Under the pieces are notes generated by a model that did no database searches, was not told the origin of the DNA, and saw only the letters and a list, made by a program, of their open reading frames with translations. The position numbers were made by a program, and so were the translations under genes. A stretch of 64,000 bases of DNA from Rikenellaceae bacterium (GTDB lineage: Bacteria; Bacteroidota; Bacteroidia; Bacteroidales; Rikenellaceae): contig JAFRZW010000007.1 in the NCBI GenBank assembly GCA_017442365.1, positions 275,271 to 339,270 on the forward strand. The letters run 5' to 3'. Positions 54,412 through 62,165 of this stretch are shown in pieces; position 1 is the stretch's first letter; every line of letters starts with the position of its first letter.

Positions 54412-56874
54412 TTAGCGCACCTGAGCACCTGCCTGACGCTCGAACTGAGCCATCAGGTTGTTCATCACCTTGTCGATCACCTTATCGGTCAGCGTCTGAC
54501 TCTTATCCTCCAAAACGAAGCTCAATGCGTATGACTTCTTGCCTGCGGGCAGTTTGTCGCCCTCATAGACGTCAAACAGCGATACACTCTTCAACAGCTT
54601 TTTCTCGGTCGAGAGAGCAATCGAGCGCAACTTCTCGAATGTTACCTCCTTATCAACCAGCAGAGCCAAGTCGCGCTTAACCTCGGGGAACTTCGACAGC
54701 TCCTCGGCTGCGATACGGTGTTTCTTCGATGCCTTCAACAGACGATCGAAGTCCATTTCGAGGAAATAGACCTCCTGTTTCAGGTCGAACTTCGTGCGAA
54801 TCTTCGACGCAACAACGCCCATACTGAGCAACTCCTTGCCATTCATCTGCACCGACAGAGCCTCAGCGAACAGGTCGTTCTGCACCTTCTCACTCTTCAA
54901 CGAGTAGATATCCAAACCGAAGCGACGCAACAACTTCTCAGCTACTGCACGCAGCGTATAGAAGTCCGACTTCTCTGCGCGTGCGTTCCACGATTGAGCC
55001 GTTGCTGCACCCGTAACGGTGATCGCCAGACGGTAGTTCTCCGAGTAGGGCGCCAACGAGTTCTCCTCGTTCTTAGCCGCCTCGTTATAGTAGTAGCAGT
55101 TACCGAACTCATAGAGTTTCAGGTCGCTATTGCGGTGGTTCACATTGAGCTGAACAGCCTCCAATGCATTGAACAGCAGCGTCTGACGCATTACGTTCAG
55201 ATCGGCACTCAGCGGATTCATAATGCGAACGCAATTCTCTACCTTATAGCTCTCCAAGCCCTCGTAATACGAGCCCTTGGTGAGCGAGTTGCTCATAATC
55301 TCGACAAAACCATTATCGGTGAGCAGGTCGCTAACCATATTGACAATCTTCGACTTGTCGGGTCGCGGAGCATACGAGAGGGTAGAATTGACGTGCTGCG
55401 GAATCTCGACATTGTTATAGCCATAGATTCGCAGGATATCCTCGATCAGATCGGCCTCGCGCTGCACATCGACACGATATGCGGGCACTACAACCGACAG
55501 AACGCCCTCCTTCTCAGCCTCGATCTCAACCTCCAACGCTGCGATAATCGAGCGAACGGTCTGCTCCGGAATCTCCTTGCCGATCAGTGCATTCACTCGC
55601 TTCAACGATACATCGAAACGGAACGGAGCGATCGGTTCGGGATAGAGGTCGATGATCTCCGACGAGATCTTACCACCCGCCAGATCGCGGAACATCAGCG
55701 CAGCACGTTTGAGTGCATAGACCGTGCGGTCGGGATCAATACCGCGCTCGAAACGGAACGACGAATCGGTGTTCAGACCGTGGCGCTTAGCCGTCTTGCG
55801 CACCCAAACGGGATTGAAATACGCGCTCTCGATGAAGATGTTGGTCGTTGTATCGCTCACGCCCGACTCCAAACCACCGAATACGCCCGCGATACACATC
55901 GGACGCTCGGCATTGCAGATCATCAGATCCTGAGCCGACAGCTTGCGCTCAACGCCATCGAGCGTTACGAACGGAGTGCCCTCCTCGCAAGTGCGAACGA
56001 CGATCTTGCCACCCTCGATCTTATCGGCATCGAAAGCGTGCAGGGGCTGACCCAGCTCGAACAAAATGTAGTTTGTGATATCGACCAGATTATTCTTGGG
56101 ATTGATGCCCACAGCGCGCAGCGAATCCTGCAACCACTCGGGCGAGGGAGCGATCTGGCAACCCGTAACCGTTACACCTGCATAGCGAGGAGCAGCCTTC
56201 GGATTCTCAACCTCGACCTCGATCTTCAAATCGTGATTATCGACCGAGAATTCATCAACCGACGGCCAAGTCAGCTCGACCTGCTGGCCGTTAGCTGTCA
56301 GATATGCTGCCAAGTCGCGCGCTACGCCGATGTGCGACGCTGCGTCGATACGGTTGGGGGTCAGACCGATACCAATCAAATAGTCGTCCTTGACATTGAG
56401 ATACTCCTTAGCCGACATACCTACGGGGGCGTCGGCTGGCAACTCCTTGATACCATCGTGGTCGGCACCAATGCCCAGCTCATCGTCGGCACACAGCATA
56501 CCGAACGACTCGACGCCGCGAATCTTGCTCTTCTTGATCTTGAAACCCTCGGTTTCACCCATAGGGTAGAGCACCGCGCCAATGGTTGCACAGAGCACCT
56601 TCAAGCCTGCACGCACGTTGGGGGCACCGCAAACGATATTGAGCGGCTCGTCCGCACCGACATCGACCGTCGTTACGTGCAGGTGGTCCGAATCGGGGTG
56701 ATCGACGCAGGTCAGCACCTCGCCGACAACCACACCTGCCAGACCGCCACGAATGGTTTCGATCTTCTCGAACTCTTCGACTTCGAGACCTATATCTGTC
56801 AGAATTTCAGCGATCTTCTCAGCCGAGAGATCGGTTTTCAGATAATTTTTCAGCCAATTGTATGAGATATTCAT
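54412..56874 (-). CDS. pheT: Phenylalanyl-tRNA synthetase beta subunit
   Basis: 820 residues with the full beta-subunit layout: N-terminal NISYNWLKNYLKTDLSAEKI, the tRNA-binding OB domain (GVVVGEVLTCVDHPDSDHL, VCGAPNVRAGLKV), the editing B3/B4 domain (ELGQPLHAFDADKI, HGLNTDSSFRFERGIDP), B5, the catalytic-like core, and a C-terminal anticodon-binding FDX-ACB domain (FPEVKRDLALLVDKEVTF). The alpha subunit gene is not in this window. Its promoter region abuts the mobile element. Confidence 0.97.
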   Translation of the reverse strand: MNISYNWLKNYLKTDLSAEKIAEILTDIGLEVEEFEKIETIRGGLAGVVVGEVLTCVDHPDSDHLHVTTVDVGADEPLNIVCGAPNVRAGLKVLCATIGAVLYPMGETEGFKIKKSKIRGVESFGMLCADDELGIGADHDGIKELPADAPVGMSAKEYLNVKDDYLIGIGLTPNRIDAASHIGVARDLAAYLTANGQQVELTWPSVDEFSVDNHDLKIEVEVENPKAAPRYAGVTVTGCQIAPSPEWLQDSLRAVGINPKNNLVDITNYILFELGQPLHAFDADKIEGGKIVVRTCEEGTPFVTLDGVERKLSAQDLMICNAERPMCIAGVFGGLESGVSDTTTNIFIESAYFNPVWVRKTAKRHGLNTDSSFRFERGIDPDRTVYALKRAALMFRDLAGGKISSEIIDLYPEPIAPFRFDVSLKRVNALIGKEIPEQTVRSIIAALEVEIEAEKEGVLSVVVPAYRVDVQREADLIEDILRIYGYNNVEIPQHVNSTLSYAPRPDKSKIVNMVSDLLTDNGFVEIMSNSLTKGSYYEGLESYKVENCVRIMNPLSADLNVMRQTLLFNALEAVQLNVNHRNSDLKLYEFGNCYYYNEAAKNEENSLAPYSENYRLAITVTGAATAQSWNARAEKSDFYTLRAVAEKLLRRFGLDIYSLKSEKVQNDLFAEALSVQMNGKELLSMGVVASKIRTKFDLKQEVYFLEMDFDRLLKASKKHRIAAEELSKFPEVKRDLALLVDKEVTFEKLRSIALSTEKKLLKSVSLFDVYEGDKLPAGKKSYALSFVLEDKSQTLTDKVIDKVMNNLMAQFERQAGAQVR

Positions 56875-56920
56875 CGCGTATGTAATTGTTTATTTTGTAC
56901 GAAATATGATTAAAAACGTA

Positions 56921-56951
56921 CAAAGTTACGAAAAAACGCTGGAATAATCAA
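56921..56951 (-). promoter_or_regulatory. pheT promoter
   Basis: Minus-strand TAACTTTG (56921-56928), 20-base spacer, TTG (56949-56951). The extended -7 region reads GTAACTTTGT, close to the GTAnnTTTGC core used by CTnDOT-type recombinases. Confidence 0.75.
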
Positions 56952-57127
56952 CTGAAATCGGAATAATAGTGCATTTTTCACTGACTATAAATGCATTACA
57001 CGGAAAATCTCGGAAATACGGGAAATAGCAATTTAGCAAAGAAACGCAAGGTAATGAAATAGAACGGTTGCCTAATCGTTACCCGATAATGGAGTAAGAT
57101 TTTTCTTTGTGTCGTAACGTTTCATAG

Positions 57128-57177
57128 TTCTGCATCATATTGCGTAGCAATGTATAACTCGCTGATAACTAATTTTG
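57128..57177 (+). promoter_or_regulatory. Integrase promoter with shared operator motif
   Basis: TTCTGC (57128-57133), 6 bases, TTGCGTAGCAA (57140-57150), 19 bases, TAATTTTG (57170-57177). No TTG stands at the normal -33 distance; the palindrome TTGC-GTA-GCAA occupies that place. The same arrangement recurs before the helicase gene. Confidence 0.75.
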
Positions 57178-57196
57178 TAACCAAAAAAGTTGTATT

Positions 57197-58417
57197 ATGC
57201 GAAGTACATTTAAGGTGCTGTTCTACGTGAACGGAAGCAAAGAGAAAAACGGTATTGTTCCCATTATGGGACGAGTGACAATCAACGGCTCAGTAGCCCA
57301 ATTCAGTTGCAAACAGAGCATCCACAAAGACCTGTGGGATGTGAAAGGCAATCGAGCCAAAGGCAAGAGTAAGGAGGCAAGAGAACTCAATCTTGCTTTG
57401 GATAACATCAAGGCTCAAATCATCAAGCACTATCAACGCTTGTCGGACAGAGAAGCCTATGTAACTGCCGAAATGGTACGCAATGCCTATCAAGGTATAG
57501 GAACGGAGTATGAAACATTGCTCGGTGCATTTGATAAAGATAATGCCACATTCAAGAAGCGTGTAGGCACAGACCGAACTATGTCTACCTATATGTCAAG
57601 GGTACGGGCAAGAAACCACGTTGCAGCGTTCATCAAGGCCAACTATAAGCGAAACGATATGTCGATGATTGAGCTTACTCCCGACTTCATCAAGGAGTTT
57701 GCGGTATTCCTCGCAACAGACAGAGGTTTGCAGAATGGCAGTATTTGGGCAAATTGTATGTGGCTCAAAGGCGTAGTTATGCGTGCCCATTACAACGGTC
57801 TGATGCCGAGGAATCCATTTGCCCAATTCCACATAAGCCCTAATGTCAAGGAACGAGAGTTTTTGACCGAAGATGAATTGAAAACGGTAATGACACACGA
57901 ATTTACCGATAGCAAGTTGGCATATATCCGAGATTTGTTCGTGTTCGCAAGTTTCACTGCCTTATCTTTCGTGGATATTAAAGAGCTGACCACCGATGAT
58001 ATTGTAGAGGTAAACGGTGAGAAATGGATATTGTCGAAGCGACACAAGACCAAAATCCCGTTTCAAGTGAAGTTGTTGGATATCCCATTGCAGATAATCA
58101 AGCGTTACGAGCCATTCCAAGAGAACAAACTCGTATTCCCGAATTTGAACTATTGGAATATCTGTAAACCCTTGAAAAAGATGATAAAAGAGTGCGGAAT
58201 CGATAAGGATATTTCATTTCATTGCTCAAGGCATGGATTCGCGACCCTCGCTCTTAGTAAGGGTATGCCAATCGAGAGTGTAAGCCGAGTTTTGGGACAT
58301 ACCAACATCGTTACAACACAGCTGTATGCGAAGATTACCACCGAGAAAATCGACAAGGATTTGACGATGTTCGGCAACCAATTGAATCAATCATTCGGCA
58401 ATACAATAATGGCATAA
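57197..58417 (+). CDS. Tyrosine recombinase (integrase), IntDOT-like
   Basis: 406 residues: an N-terminal arm-binding domain (STFKVLFYVNGSKEKNGIVP), a SAM-like core-binding domain (about 105-215), and a C-terminal catalytic domain. The second catalytic block is FHCSRHGFATLAL (His342, Arg345), then VLGHTNIVTTQLYAKI (His368, nucleophile Tyr377), with a basic beta-hairpin SKRHKTK. The first catalytic Arg position holds Ser257 in FTALSFVDI, as in CTnDOT IntDOT, whose active site also lacks that Arg. It integrates and excises the element. It lies first in the element behind an operator-controlled promoter. Confidence 0.93.
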   Translation: MRSTFKVLFYVNGSKEKNGIVPIMGRVTINGSVAQFSCKQSIHKDLWDVKGNRAKGKSKEARELNLALDNIKAQIIKHYQRLSDREAYVTAEMVRNAYQGIGTEYETLLGAFDKDNATFKKRVGTDRTMSTYMSRVRARNHVAAFIKANYKRNDMSMIELTPDFIKEFAVFLATDRGLQNGSIWANCMWLKGVVMRAHYNGLMPRNPFAQFHISPNVKEREFLTEDELKTVMTHEFTDSKLAYIRDLFVFASFTALSFVDIKELTTDDIVEVNGEKWILSKRHKTKIPFQVKLLDIPLQIIKRYEPFQENKLVFPNLNYWNICKPLKKMIKECGIDKDISFHCSRHGFATLALSKGMPIESVSRVLGHTNIVTTQLYAKITTEKIDKDLTMFGNQLNQSFGNTIMA

Positions 58418-58420
58418 GGT

Positions 58421-58786
58421 ATGGAACGAGCAATTATAACAATCAGCGAATCGGACTATGTGAACATACCCGATGGCAATGTATGGATGTCGTTTTCGAA
58501 ACTTGTGGTGCTGTTCGATGTGGCAGCCCCCACATTAAAGGCTGCTATCCGAGCCATACACAAAAGCGGAGTGATAGCGGAACACACGCAACATTGCGAG
58601 GTAATACCATATACCTATTGGGCTACCCTCTACAATATGGATATGATTGTAGCCCTCGCTTTCCGTATAAACTCATACGGTGCAGAGAAGATACGGGGTG
58701 AGTTGTTAAAGAGAATATGCGGACGAAAAGAGAAAGTATGTTATCTCTTTTCTCTTGCAAATCAATCTGTTGAAATTATAAATTGA
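58421..58786 (+). CDS. RhuM-like small DNA-binding protein
   Basis: 121 residues. An N-terminal wHTH-like part (WMSFSKLVVLFDVAAPTLKAAIRAIHKSGVI) is followed by YNMDMIVALAFRINSYGAEKIRGELLKRI, which matches the YNLDxIIxVGYRVNSxxAxxFR motif of the RhuM/virulence-associated family. It starts 3 bases after the integrase stop and is probably cotranscribed, so it may be a directionality or regulatory factor; this is inference from position. It could also be the activator of the shared operator motif. Confidence 0.65.
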   Translation: MERAIITISESDYVNIPDGNVWMSFSKLVVLFDVAAPTLKAAIRAIHKSGVIAEHTQHCEVIPYTYWATLYNMDMIVALAFRINSYGAEKIRGELLKRICGRKEKVCYLFSLANQSVEIIN

Positions 58787-58819
58787 ATCCTTGTTTGAGC
58801 ATTGAATGGCTATGGGCGG

Positions 58820-58942
58820 TTAATATTCCAATAATCGTCCATAGTCATTCCATTCCCCATACATTTTTCCCTTTCGGGTTTCCTCAATAAGATGAGCCAA
58901 TGCTCTTTTGTATGAATCGGGATATCTTGTCTTGGAGAAACC
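58820..58942 (-). pseudogene. 3' fragment of the YdeI/OmdA-family gene, cut by the IS
   Basis: The minus strand from 58942 reads 40 codons (GFSKTRYPDSYKRALAHLIE to LLEY) and a stop. Joined to the 5' part at 60459-60010 it gives an uninterrupted frame when the IS and one target duplication are removed. It is therefore the displaced C terminus of that gene. Confidence 0.9.
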
Positions 58943-58949
58943 TATGTTA

Positions 58950-60009
58950 ACGTGAGTTCGATATAAGTATTAGAACATTTGTAGCTGCCCGTCATTGATG
59001 AAATCCAAATCAATGGCGGGCTTCTTCTCAAAGAAACAATAAGCCGCAATAGCTCCCAATGCATTTGCAATGAAATTGCTGAATGATCTGTGTCTGGAGT
59101 GCTCAATTTGAGCGATGTTCTTCAATTCGTCATTCACTGTTTCAATGAGTGCCCTTTTTCTCAAACAAATCTTGTCAGAGATGGAGCGAATTCTTCATGT
59201 TGTTCTTCACTTTGGTTATCAGTTGTACACCATCTATGAAAAGGTTTTCGAACAGAGCCTTCCCTATATATCCCTTGTCTCCAAAGAGCTTCCCCTTAAT
59301 GTTTTTCAGCAGCACTCCATCCTTCAAGGGTTCCCGGTCATCAACGTTCCCCGTGGTGAACATGAAATTCAGGATTTCTCCTTTGTCATTGATTATCAGA
59401 TGCAGCTTGAATCCGAAGAACCATCCCAGAGAACATTTTCCCCTGCTTGCAAGCCCTTCAAAGGTCTTGTGCATATGTATGCGTTGGTTGCGGCATACGC
59501 GCAATGGAGTACTGTCGACAAAACTTATCCCTGTACATTCTCCGAGCAGAACCTGTTTGATGAAAACTGTCAGTTTCAGGAGAAACTCTTTCTGTAGCTC
59601 GACAAAACGATTGTAGGAAACGGTGTTGGGGAACATATGCCTACAGTGTTTGCAGACGTAGTGAAGGTAGTAGTGCTTGAAGCAGCGGAATCCTCCCGAG
59701 TGGAAGAGGATGAGGATGACGATTATTTCCGCATCGCTCATTCGATTGGATTTATGACGATGTTTTTTCCCCTCTTCAGGAGCCGATAACATGTTTTGCT
59801 TCTGTTCTGCATCAAAAAACTTGCAGAAATCATCTGCCAAATAGAAAATTTCAGTAACTTTACCCTCGGTGAACATAGCGATAGTTGTTTGTAATTGTTT
59901 TGATTAGAACCTTAAATTTACAGCAATTATCGCTAATCACCAAATATTCAAACGATTATATTTGATAAAACTTCTTCGGGAAATATAAATCCTTATATCG
60001 AACTCACGT
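58950..60009 (-). mobile_element. IS982-family insertion sequence, 1060 bp
   Basis: Perfect 18-bp terminal inverted repeats ACGTGAGTTCGATATAAG at 58950-58967 and (inverted) 59992-60009; 21 of 22 bases match if extended. The flanks carry a 7-bp direct repeat TATGTTA (58943-58949 and 60010-60016), a target duplication. Size and transposase type fit IS982. The ends begin AC and finish GT, as in that family. Confidence 0.93.
58970..59876 (-). pseudogene. IS982-family transposase, frameshifted
   Basis: N-terminal frame 59876-59175: MFTEGKVTEIFYLADDFCKF, GFRCFKHYYLHYVC, the first catalytic Asp in GISFVDSTPLRVC, FFGFKLHLIINDKGEILNFM and the second Asp in LFGDKGYIG. It stops after NNMKNSLHL. The remaining C terminus continues one frame over from about 59185 (SISDKICLRKRALIETVNDELKN to QLQMF, end 58970), which holds the expected catalytic Glu. 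Relative to the usual sequence the break looks like a loss of 5 bases (or a gain of 1) near 59184-59188. No slippery run lies at the break, so programmed frameshifting is unlikely. Confidence 0.88.
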
Positions 60010-60459
60010 TATGTTATAAGCCCGTATTCTCTGATATAGCGGATGGAATGATTTGAACTTGCTCCACACTCGTGCCTGTTTTAAAGCCGTTTCAACATCT
60101 TCATCCATCTTGAAACTACATATATCCATTTGAGGAAGTACGGCTCGTCCTGCCTCTGTCATCAAACCCAGTTTCTCCAATCGTCTTACACGCTCCTTGT
60201 TGAGTTCAGTCCAAGGACTGTTTTTTCTGCGTGGAGAAAACCGTTGCATCGCTATTTCATCAACATAGCGAATGGTGCTATCTATCCACCCGAAGCACAA
60301 TGCTTCCTCAACCGCATCAAGATAATAGAATTTATCATCACCAGAGGGTTTTCCACGCTTAACGGCAACCCAACACTCCTTTTCGATGGCAGAGTGTTCC
60401 GATAGCCATTCTCTAAACTCCGAGCGATTCTTTATTTGCAATATGTTCGAATAAGCCAT
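60010..60459 (-). pseudogene. YdeI/OmdA-family protein gene, 5' part, interrupted by IS982
   Basis: 150 codons from ATG 60459 before the IS. Recognisable family blocks: REWLSEHSAIEKECWVAVKR, YLDAVEEALCFGWIDSTIRY, QRFSPRRKNSPWTELNKERV and EKLGLMTEAGRAVLPQM. With the fragment at 58942-58820 the original protein had 190 residues, full length for the family. In its present state the reading frame runs one codon into the IS and stops. YdeI/OmdA proteins are linked by annotation to envelope stress and peptide resistance, but function here is unproven. It is carried on the minus strand inside the element as cargo. Confidence 0.88.
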
Positions 60460-60589
60460 TTGTAATTGATATATATATATTTTGCAAAAGTACTCAAAAT
60501 AAACAATATGAGAGAATTTCTACTATTAAAAATCATCTCAAACTAACTCCTTCACTCGGATTCCCACCCTCAATGTATCTTATTCATCA

Positions 60590-60639
60590 TTCTGCTATAA
60601 TTTGCGTAGCAACTTATCCGTCAATCACTTATATTTTTG
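60590..60639 (+). promoter_or_regulatory. Helicase-gene promoter with shared operator motif
   Basis: TTCTGC (60590-60595), 6 bases, TTGCGTAGCAA (60602-60612), 19 bases, TATTTTTG (60632-60639). The spacing is identical to the integrase promoter. The rest of the gap 60460-60673 shows nothing further. Confidence 0.75.
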
Positions 60640-60673
60640 TAGCTGACATTTTTCAAACCCAAAAGAGTGAAAT

Positions 60674-61915
60674 ATGGAAGTAAACAAAGTTACATCAAGC
60701 CATCAACCACCATCAGATGGTGGTATGGCAAAAGAAGAGTTTATCCGAGTGGGAACAACGCTCTACAAGATTGTGGAGCAACCGAGACTGAGTGGCGGAT
60801 ATGTGAAGAAGCGTATCCCGTGGAACAATGAAACGCTCCGCCAAGACTATGGCAAGGACTACATCGGCAGCGTTCCCAAGTATGACGGATTCTGTACCGT
60901 ACCCGAGCACATCGGCTATCGCCCTGTAATCGGCAAGTTCCTTAACCTCTATGAGCCGATAGACCACCAACCGCAAGAGGGAGATTTTCCCTCTATCCGC
61001 TCATTGGTGGAACACATCTTCGGTGAGCAATACGAGTTGGGTATGGACTATCTGCAACTGCTCTACCTGCAACCCGTTCAGAAGCTGCCAATCCTGCTGT
61101 TGGTATCGGAGGAACGCAACACAGGCAAGAGTACATTCCTCAATTTTCTGAAAGCCCTCTTTCAGAACAATGTCACATTCAACACCAACGAGGATTTCCG
61201 CAGCCAATTCAATTCCGATTGGGCAGGCAAGCTCCTTATCGTGGTCGATGAAGTGCTGCTCAACCGCAGGGAGGACAGCGAGCGATTGAAGAACCTTAGT
61301 ACCACATTATCATACAAGGTGGAAGCCAAAGGCAAAGACCGTGATGAGATAGCGTTCTTTGCCAAATTCGTGCTATGTTCCAACAACGAGTATTTGCCCG
61401 TAATCATCGATGCAGGTGAAACACGCTATTGGGTACGCAAGATAAACCGCTTGCAGTCCGATGATACCAACTTCCTGCAACGCTTGAAAGCGGAGATACC
61501 CGCATTTCTCCATTTCCTCAGCCATCGCCAACTATCCACCGAGAGGGAGAGCCGAATGTGGTTCAATCCCTTATTGCTGCATACCGAAGCGTTGCAGAGG
61601 ATTATACGCAGTAACCGTAACAGATTGGAGATAGAGATCTCGGAGCTGTTGCTCGACATTATGGCAACTATGAATGTGGATAGCGTTTCATTCTGCCTTA
61701 ACGACCTTATCGTGCTGTTGATGCATTCACAGGTAAAGGTAGAAAAACATCAAGTGCGTAAGGTGGTGCAGGAGTGTTGGAAACTGACACCTGCACCCAA
61801 CGGGCTTACCTACACTACCTATCAAGGCAACTACAATCAAAGTTGCCACTATGAGCCGATAAGGAGAGTGGGACGTTACTACACCATCACAAGAGAGCAA
61901 CTCGAATCCTTGTAA
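60674..61915 (+). CDS. Primase-helicase (SF3-type, DUF5906/VapE-like) protein
   Basis: 413 residues. A central ATPase domain has Walker A in LLVSEERNTGKSTFLNFL (about 143-159) and Walker B in KLLIVVDEVLL (about 186-196). The sensor region is FVLCSNNEYLPVI, and a basic segment RYWVRK follows. This is the arrangement of superfamily 3 helicases of phage-like and mobile elements. The C-terminal 100 residues look like a winged helix. It probably loads or drives replication of the excised element together with the Toprim primase downstream. Confidence 0.88.
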   Translation: MEVNKVTSSHQPPSDGGMAKEEFIRVGTTLYKIVEQPRLSGGYVKKRIPWNNETLRQDYGKDYIGSVPKYDGFCTVPEHIGYRPVIGKFLNLYEPIDHQPQEGDFPSIRSLVEHIFGEQYELGMDYLQLLYLQPVQKLPILLLVSEERNTGKSTFLNFLKALFQNNVTFNTNEDFRSQFNSDWAGKLLIVVDEVLLNRREDSERLKNLSTTLSYKVEAKGKDRDEIAFFAKFVLCSNNEYLPVIIDAGETRYWVRKINRLQSDDTNFLQRLKAEIPAFLHFLSHRQLSTERESRMWFNPLLLHTEALQRIIRSNRNRLEIEISELLLDIMATMNVDSVSFCLNDLIVLLMHSQVKVEKHQVRKVVQECWKLTPAPNGLTYTTYQGNYNQSCHYEPIRRVGRYYTITREQLESL

Positions 61916-61981
61916 CACTATCATTTTTCTGTTGAATTGTTGAATATGAGCATAAACACACTGGTAATAAACAATATACAC

Positions 61982-62083
61982 CCTCAACAAAATCTCAACA
62001 AGCAAAAAGAGAAGTTGAGAAACCACACACTCCCATTTGTAGATTTCTCTTTTGGTGAGTGGTTTGTTGAGAAGATGTTGAGG
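61982..62083. other. Nested 102-bp hairpin, candidate replication origin
   Basis: Outer arms 61982-62000 and 62065-62083 match in 16 of 19 pairs (CTCAACA repeats against TGTTGAG repeats). Inner arms 62005-62013 and 62045-62053 match perfectly (AAAAGAGAA with TTCTCTTTT). Further TTGAG/CTCAA words lie around 61930-62025, giving an iteron-like look. It lies between the helicase and primase genes and is not translated by any supported frame. Confidence 0.5.
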
Positions 62084-62165
62084 AGTTACAAGTCTGTATA
62101 TAAGCATATTACATCAACGATTCATCAAATCAACAAAATTTCATTAACCTCAAAATCGTAGTAAT

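Larger units (their letters stand above)
56875..57196. other. Junction between chromosome and mobile element
   Basis: 322 bases without a gene. The pheT promoter lies at 56921-56951. Beyond it are a TGCATTT/AAATGCA inverted repeat (56970-56976, 56989-56995), two GGAATAAT copies (56941 and 56960), and three CGGAAA-like repeats near 57001-57026 that could be recombinase arm sites. The integrase promoter follows. Confidence 0.6.

Noticed and set aside
59165..59175. Programmed frameshift in the IS982 transposase
   Set aside because: No A-run or other slippery sequence at the break, and IS982 transposases are normally one continuous frame as far as I know; a mutation is simpler.
61937..62161. 74-codon frame between helicase and primase
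   Set aside because: It overlaps the nested hairpin, has no known motif and no plausible promoter; the opposite strand shows an equally long spurious frame.
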